A stretch of DNA of 64,000 bases, taken from Paracoccus aerius. Lineage in GTDB: Bacteria; Pseudomonadota; Alphaproteobacteria; Rhodobacterales; Rhodobacteraceae. The position numbers were made by a program, and so were the translations under genes. Numbering within the stretch: position 1 is the first letter of the stretch; every line of letters begins with the position of its first letter. Under the pieces are notes generated by a model, which searched no databases, was not told the origin of the DNA, and saw only the letters and a program-made list of their open reading frames with translations. Below, piece by piece: positions 59,096 through 64,000 of the stretch. The DNA lies in contig NZ_BNCL01000014.1 of assembly GCF_014656455.1 (NCBI RefSeq), positions 1-64,000 on the forward strand. Reading direction: 5' to 3'.

Positions 59096-60487
59096 TCAAA
59101 CGGCGGCCGGTTCTTTTGCTTTCAGTCCGTAGGCTGCGCCGGTTTCTGAAATTGCTTGGCGCATGATGGCCACCATGTCGTCAATCTGGGCGCGGTTGAT
59201 GATGAGCGGTGGTGAGATCACGCAAAGATCACCAAGCGGGCGGACAATCAGGCCAAGTTCAAAGCAGCGTTCATCGATCTTGAGCGTGAAAGCTTTGTCT
59301 TCCGGATTTCCATCCGCTCTTGTCGGGTCCAGGAGACATTGCACGCATCCCACAAGCCCTACCGAACGGGTTTCGGCAACGCCCGGCAGGTCCCTGAGCG
59401 AAGCGAGTGCAGTGGCGAAATAGTCCGCCATGTCGCGCACCTGCTCAAGAATGCCCTCGCGCTCTATCACATCGATATTGGCAAGCGCTGCTGCACAGGC
59501 CACGGGCTGGTTGCTGTAGGTGTAACCATTGGTGAACCAACTGCCCTTGGCCTTGTCGCCCGAGATCCGCGCAAGCACCTTTTCGGATATTGCCAGCCCA
59601 CCAAGAGGCACATAGCCCGAGGTCACGCCCTTTGCGAAGGTGATGATGTCGGGAACGACGCCGAATACCTTTTCGGACGCGAACCATTCGCCACAACGCC
59701 CGAAACCTGTAACTACCTCATCCGAAATATAAAGAATGTCGTGCTTCTCACAGACCGCCTTGAAGCGTGCGTGATAACCCTTCGGCGGAATTATAACGCC
59801 ACCCGAGGCAAGGATCGGCTCAGCAAGGAAAGCCGCGATCGTATCGGCTCCAAGCTCTTCAATCCGGTCCTCAAATTCCTTCACCAGATCATCCAGGAAG
59901 TCTTCCTGACTGCGGTTACCGGCATGGCGGGGGTTTGGGCTCGAAAGGAATGAAATCCGGTCCTGCTGAATGTCGAAGTTTGGCCAGTTTCCGGTTCTGC
60001 CGGTACACGCGGCCGTCAGGGCCGTTGAGCCGTGATAGCCATCATAGCGCACGATAATGCGTTTCTTGTCCGGTCGGCCCAGCACGTTGTTGTAGAACTC
60101 AGAAAAGCGCAGGGCGCTGTCCACGGCGGTTGAGCCGCCTGTCGTGAAGAAGATCCGGTTCAGATCGCCTGGCGTCAGCGAGGCGATCTTTTCTGCCAGT
60201 CGCGCGGCAGGACTCGTGGCCATGTACCAGGGTGAGGCATACGGCAGCATCATTGCCTGGTGCGCCATCGCATCGACGATTTCGCGGCGACCATAGCCAA
60301 CTTGGGCGCACCACATACCCGCAGGCCCGTCAATCAGGCGACGCCCGTCTTCGGCGTAGACATAAATGCCCTCGGCATGAGTCAGCACCGGCTGAGAGGC
60401 CTTGCCGAGTTTCGCCATCTCCTGTGCGGGAAGGAGAACATGGTCGCGCATCGCTGCCCCGACTACCCCTAACGCCTTATCTGCCAT
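59096..60487 (-). CDS. Class III aminotransferase (omega-amine:pyruvate type, SpuC-like)
   Basis: A 463-residue PLP enzyme of fold type I. It has '[20 protein letters not shown]', '[15 protein letters not shown]', '[13 protein letters not shown]', '[20 protein letters not shown]' and the Schiff-base Lys in '[14 protein letters not shown]'. It belongs with the polyamine and omega-amino acid:pyruvate transaminases, giving an aldehyde for the next enzyme. ATG 60487 follows GGGAGG; ATG 60505 is less likely. It is first in the leftward operon with the aldehyde dehydrogenase, ligase, oxidoreductase and amidohydrolase. Its promoter region holds TetR-type operator B. Confidence 0.9.
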   Translation of the reverse strand: MADKALGVVGAAMRDHVLLPAQEMAKLGKASQPVLTHAEGIYVYAEDGRRLIDGPAGMWCAQVGYGRREIVDAMAHQAMMLPYASPWYMATSPAARLAEKIASLTPGDLNRIFFTTGGSTAVDSALRFSEFYNNVLGRPDKKRIIVRYDGYHGSTALTAACTGRTGNWPNFDIQQDRISFLSSPNPRHAGNRSQEDFLDDLVKEFEDRIEELGADTIAAFLAEPILASGGVIIPPKGYHARFKAVCEKHDILYISDEVVTGFGRCGEWFASEKVFGVVPDIITFAKGVTSGYVPLGGLAISEKVLARISGDKAKGSWFTNGYTYSNQPVACAAALANIDVIEREGILEQVRDMADYFATALASLRDLPGVAETRSVGLVGCVQCLLDPTRADGNPEDKAFTLKIDERCFELGLIVRPLGDLCVISPPLIINRAQIDDMVAIMRQAISETGAAYGLKAKEPAAV

Positions 60488-60891
60488 TGCTGACCTCCCA
60501 TACATTCCGCATGCCCGGTGCCCCAGGCTGCCTCAGTCGCAAGTAGTGCAGAAGTGAAATCGACAAGTCAAGAATTCTGATTGCCTAATCAATCAGAATG
60601 TTGCGGAAGATGGTTTGTCATGCTTATGCTGGTTGCAAGCCTTGCCGCGTGAGAGGGCGCTGCCAACAGTCAAGCGCTATGCCTGGCGACAAAGGTCTAG
60701 GACAAAGGATCTTGGTATTACTGAAATCAATGCGCGCTCATGGGCAGGGCTTGAATGCTACTGCATCGCACTCCTTGTGGCCGATGATGCGGTGCGCTTG
60801 TGCAACTTCGCGCCGGGATAGTCCCGGCGACGGCCGTCATTGTCGGTCCAGACTGACATCCTTATTCTGATCATCGAAGGAGTTAGAGCCG
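60488..60891. other. Divergent regulatory region, aminotransferase/FadB-like
   Basis: About 400 bp without a supported gene. It contains operator B at 60574-60599. Short frames are present on both strands but have no ribosome sites or recognised families. The FadB-like promoter must lie between the operator and 60880. Confidence 0.5.
60574..60599. promoter_or_regulatory. TetR-type operator B (aminotransferase/FadB divergon)
   Basis: ATTCTGATTG (60574-60583), CCTAAT, CAATCAGAAT (60590-60599): a perfect 10-bp inverted repeat. The core CTGATTG-NCNAAT-CAATCNG is the same as at 50049-50068. Both sites lie in divergent promoter regions of the same island. Confidence 0.8.
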
Positions 60892-62895
60892 ATGAACACC
60901 CCCCTGATCACTCGACAGGACCACAACGGCGTTGCTCTCGTCACCATCGATAACCCGCCAGTAAACGCACTTGGTCAGACAGCTCGCCAACAGTTGTGCG
61001 CCATGATCGCCAGGCTGGATCAGGATGATAACATCCGCGCAGTCGTCCTGACCGGGCAGGGTAAGGTCTTCGTCGGTGGTGCGGATATCAGCGAATTCGA
61101 TCGTCCACCTGAAGCACCACATCTCCCGGATGCCATCTCTGCTATCGAGGCTTCGCGCAAGCCTTGGGTGGCCGCGATCAACGGTGCGGCGCTCGGCGGC
61201 GGCGCCGAACTGGCGCTTGGCTGTCATTACCGCATCCTTGCGAATAGCGCGCGCATCGCACTGCCAGAAACAAAGCTCGGCATCATCCCCGGCGCGGGCG
61301 GCACACAACGTCTGCCCCGATTGATCGGCAATGCTCTTGCCACCGATGTCATTACTAATGGGCGGGAAATCGCTGCGGCTGAGTCATTGGATATTGGCTT
61401 TGCCGATCGAGCCGCGGCCGGCGATTTAATCGAAGAGGCACTGGACTTCGCGCAGCAGATTGCCTCAAAGCCGCTACCGGTGCCTGCAGCCGAAAGACCC
61501 CTTGCCGATCCAGGAGCGCACTTCTGGAACACGGCTCTTAAACGGATCACCAAAGCGGCACGCGGAAATCCCGCGCCTGCCGCTGCTTTGTCCGCCATTC
61601 GAACAGGCACAACCTCCGGCTTTGCCGCTGGAATGGCACAAGAACGTGAGACGTTTCTGTCGCTGCGCGGCTCCGAAGAAGCTGCAGCGCTGCGCTATCT
61701 CTTTTTCGCGGAGCGGGCTGCCCTGCGGCCTTCCAGCCTGCGCGGAGAAACATCCTCGTCCTTGAGACATATCGGCGTGGTAGGCGGTGGTACCATGGGC
61801 AGCGGCATTGCCGCAGCCCTCGCCAGCGCGGGTCTGCACGTGGAGCTTGCCGAAACAAGCCGCGACGCACTCCAAGCCGGCATGGCGCGGGTCGAAGGGA
61901 TCTTCGCTGCTCAGGTAAAGCGTGGCTTATGTGATGAGGTGGAGGCCGCCGATCGCCTCGTCCGGGTCAGGGGAAGGGTTGGCTGTCAAGCCATGGCCCG
62001 CTGTGACATGGTGATCGAGGCAGTGTTCGAGGACCGCGGCATCAAACGCGCTGTGTTTGAAGAACTGGTCGGTATCTGCTCTCCCGATATGATAATCGCG
62101 ACAAACACGTCATACCTTGATCCCGACACCCTCGTGAGGGACTTACCAGGACAGGATCGCTTCATCGCACTGCACTTTTTCAGCCCGGCCCACGTGATGA
62201 AACTCCTGGAGATCGTGCCTTTGAAAGGCAGCTCCACGCGTACTCTTGCCACCTGCTTTGCGCTGGCAGGTCGTCTGGGCAAGATCCCCGTTCAGGCTGG
62301 CAATTGCGAAGGCTTTATCGGGAACCGCATTGTGAAACGCCTCCGCGCCGGTGCCGAGGCCATGCTGCGCGACGGCCTTGGCCCGGAACAAATAGACAGA
62401 GCGATGCGAGATTATGGCTTCGGGATGGGCCCCTTCGAGACACAAGACATGGCCGGCCTCGACATCGCCTTTCGGGCCCGCGAGGCCGCACGTGCCTGCG
62501 GTGAAAATGTGCCGGAAATGCTTGGGGATATCCTCGTGCGGGCAGGACGCCTCGGCCAGAAAACCCGCGCAGGCTGGTATGATTACGCAGATGACGATCG
62601 TACTCCTCAGCCATCGGCAGAAGTGGCTAGGCTGCTCAAGCCGCTGACCGGAGTACCCCGGCCGCAAAGCAGCGCTGAAATCGCAACTCGACTCATTGCC
62701 ATTATGGCCGACGAGGGACAGAAAATTTTAGATGAGGGCATTGCCAGGAACCCGGAGGATATAGACCTTGTAAAGGTGCATGGCTACGGCTTTCCACGCC
62801 ACAAAGGTGGGCCAATGTTCCACACTGCCCGGCGGGCTGTTCCGCCGCTGCATGTGGATGGCGAGGCGGCCCACGTGATCGTCCCCGAGGTGTGA
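60892..62895 (+). CDS. FadB-like enoyl-CoA hydratase / 3-hydroxyacyl-CoA dehydrogenase
   Basis: A 667-residue two-domain beta-oxidation enzyme. The hydratase/isomerase half (residues 1-190) has the oxyanion-hole 'AALGGGAELALGCHYRI' and catalytic Glu in 'LPETKLGIIPGAGGTQRLPR'. The dehydrogenase half (about 290-667) has 'GVVGGGTMGSGIAAALASAG' and 'FFSPAHVMKLLEIVP'. It would hydrate an enoyl-CoA and oxidise the 3-hydroxyacyl-CoA. GAAGGAG precedes the ATG. The thiolase gene starts one base after its stop, so both steps are co-expressed. The chain is probably a dicarboxylyl-CoA by context. Confidence 0.92.
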   Translation: MNTPLITRQDHNGVALVTIDNPPVNALGQTARQQLCAMIARLDQDDNIRAVVLTGQGKVFVGGADISEFDRPPEAPHLPDAISAIEASRKPWVAAINGAALGGGAELALGCHYRILANSARIALPETKLGIIPGAGGTQRLPRLIGNALATDVITNGREIAAAESLDIGFADRAAAGDLIEEALDFAQQIASKPLPVPAAERPLADPGAHFWNTALKRITKAARGNPAPAAALSAIRTGTTSGFAAGMAQERETFLSLRGSEEAAALRYLFFAERAALRPSSLRGETSSSLRHIGVVGGGTMGSGIAAALASAGLHVELAETSRDALQAGMARVEGIFAAQVKRGLCDEVEAADRLVRVRGRVGCQAMARCDMVIEAVFEDRGIKRAVFEELVGICSPDMIIATNTSYLDPDTLVRDLPGQDRFIALHFFSPAHVMKLLEIVPLKGSSTRTLATCFALAGRLGKIPVQAGNCEGFIGNRIVKRLRAGAEAMLRDGLGPEQIDRAMRDYGFGMGPFETQDMAGLDIAFRAREAARACGENVPEMLGDILVRAGRLGQKTRAGWYDYADDDRTPQPSAEVARLLKPLTGVPRPQSSAEIATRLIAIMADEGQKILDEGIARNPEDIDLVKVHGYGFPRHKGGPMFHTARRAVPPLHVDGEAAHVIVPEV

Positions 62896-62896
62896 C

Positions 62897-64000
62897 ATGA
62901 CCGAAGCCTATATCTGCGACTATATCCGCACACCCATCGGCCGCTTTGGCGGCGCGCTGTCCTCAGTGCGCGCCGACGATCTGGGCGCGATCCCGCTCAG
63001 GGCGCTGATGGCGCGTAATGGCAGCGTGGACTGGGCGGCCGTCGACGAGGTAATCTTCGGATGCGCCAACCAGGCGGGCGAGGACAACCGCAACGTTGCG
63101 CGCATGTCGTCACTGCTGGCGGGCCTGCCGGTCGAGGTACCGGGCACCACGATCAATCGGCTTTGTGGCTCGGGCATGGACGCGGTCCTCACCGCCGCCC
63201 GCGCCATCAAGGCGGGCGAGGCTGAGCTGATGATCGCAGGCGGTGTCGAGAGCATGTCGCGCGCGCCCTTCGTGATGCCCAAGGCGGAAAGCGCCTTCTC
63301 GCGCAACAACGCGGTCTATGACACCACCATCGGCTGGCGCTTCGTCAACCCGGCCATGGAGGCGCAGTACGGCGTCGACAGCATGCCGCAGACCGGGCAG
63401 AACGTGGCTGATGATTTCGGCATCAGCCGCGAGGCGCAGGACGCCATGGCATTGGCCAGTCAGACCAAGGCTGCTGCCGCGCGGGACCGTCTGGCCATCG
63501 AGATCACCCCGGTCAGCGTACCGCAGCGCAAGGGGGATCCTGTAATCGTGGCACAGGACGAACATCCTCGTGCGACGACTGCTGACGCGCTCGCTAAATT
63601 GAAGCCCTTGTTTCCCAATGGGTCGGTCACAGCCGGCAATGCCTCGGGCGTGAACGACGGGGCGGCGGCGCTGATCATCGCCTCGGAAGCCGCAGCGAAG
63701 CGTTACGGGCTGACCCCGATTGCCCGTGTTTTGGGCGGGGCCACAGCCGGTGTTCCGCCGCGCATCATGGGCTTCGGTCCGGCACCTGCCTCCAAGAAAC
63801 TTCTGGCACAGCTTGGGCTGGCGCAGACCGACTTCGACGTGATCGAACTGAACGAGGCTTTCGCCAGCCAAGGCCTTGCCACACTGCGCGACCTGGGGAT
63901 CGCTGATGACGACCCGCGCGTGAACCCGAACGGCGGGGCCATCGCGCTTGGCCATCCGCTCGGCATGTCAGGCGCACGGATAACCGGAACGGCGGCGCTG
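62897..64000 (+). CDS. pcaF: 3-oxoadipyl-CoA/acetyl-CoA-type thiolase (partial, runs off the window)
   Basis: The first 368 codons of a thiolase; the C-terminal end is beyond the window. The sequence follows PcaF/PaaJ closely: 'YICDYIRTPIGRFGGALSSV', active-site Cys in 'TTINRLCGSGMDAV', 'GGVESMSRAPFVM', 'YDTTIGWRFVNP', and 'VNPNGGAIALGHPLGMSGAR' with the catalytic His. PcaF splits 3-oxoadipyl-CoA into succinyl-CoA and acetyl-CoA. This is the natural last step if a C6 dicarboxylic acid is degraded. The gene is directly coupled to the FadB-like gene. The assignment to C6 is from family resemblance. Confidence 0.9.
   Translation, partial: MTEAYICDYIRTPIGRFGGALSSVRADDLGAIPLRALMARNGSVDWAAVDEVIFGCANQAGEDNRNVARMSSLLAGLPVEVPGTTINRLCGSGMDAVLTAARAIKAGEAELMIAGGVESMSRAPFVMPKAESAFSRNNAVYDTTIGWRFVNPAMEAQYGVDSMPQTGQNVADDFGISREAQDAMALASQTKAAAARDRLAIEITPVSVPQRKGDPVIVAQDEHPRATTADALAKLKPLFPNGSVTAGNASGVNDGAAALIIASEAAAKRYGLTPIARVLGGATAGVPPRIMGFGPAPASKKLLAQLGLAQTDFDVIELNEAFASQGLATLRDLGIADDDPRVNPNGGAIALGHPLGMSGARITGTAAL

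Noticed and set aside
1..64000. CRISPR arrays, rRNA genes and prophage structural genes
   Set aside because: No regularly spaced repeats, rRNA-like sequence or phage module was recognised in the window.

Overview
The window looks like an accessory replicon (plasmid or chromid) of an alphaproteobacterium, most likely a Paracoccus-like member of the Rhodobacteraceae. The reasons are a complete repABC replication and partition module, an RHE_PE00001-type DUF1612 protein, high-GC coding bias and alphaproteobacterial catabolic gene sets. The species assignment is inference; no rRNA or tRNA gene was seen.

Layout. 1-1361 is a graveyard of fragments: IS3 orfA start, DUF3606 and frameshifted DUF982 proteins, a cluster of perfect hairpins, an IS630 transposase tail and a nucleotidyltransferase tail. 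1365-4590 carries the DUF1612 protein, a GNAT acetyltransferase and an AadA-type aminoglycoside nucleotidyltransferase. 4717-6098 is an ECF41 sigma factor with its carboxymuconolactone-decarboxylase-like partner and a textbook ECF41 promoter. 6.2-14.5 kb is a stress and signalling block: CsbD, recombinase remnant, FAD/NAD(P)-binding protein, BLUF photoreceptor, response regulators, VOC protein, and a GAF/PAS HWE histidine kinase. 15.3-18.9 kb is repA-repB-repC with a countertranscribed RNA. Three identical 16-bp parS-like palindromes follow the system, one of them inside repB.

20.3-26.9 kb is first a TetR/cupin divergon with two matching operators, then an L-carnitine to glycine betaine module: two GlxA-type AraC regulators, a beta-keto acid cleavage enzyme, a carnitine dehydrogenase-thioesterase fusion and a betaine/carnitine binding protein. 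27.4-40.9 kb is a sugar or polyol catabolic cluster: a DhaK-DhaL kinase, a separate DhaL, a SorC-regulator/DhaK fusion, a complete LsrB/RhaS-like ABC transporter, a PfkB kinase, a second SorC regulator and an aldolase/short-chain dehydrogenase fusion. The ABC operon and the aldolase gene share a promoter/operator sequence, which suggests one regulator.

41.2-64.0 kb is an amine/amide catabolic island: gamma-glutamyltransferase-like hydrolase, oligopeptide-type ABC transporter with two paralogous binding proteins, amidase, acetylpolyamine-amidohydrolase-like deacetylase, TetR regulator, atypical amidohydrolase, PYROXD2-like oxidoreductase, acyl-CoA ligase, PuuC-like aldehyde dehydrogenase, class III aminotransferase, FadB-like protein and a 3-oxoadipyl-CoA-type thiolase cut by the window end. 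Read together these could turn an N-acylated omega-amine or lactam-derived amino acid into a dicarboxylyl-CoA and then into central metabolites. Two matching palindromes about 10.5 kb apart, at the two divergent promoters of the island, are the likely operators of the internal TetR protein. The fused regulator-kinase and this island are the best candidates for undescribed biology.
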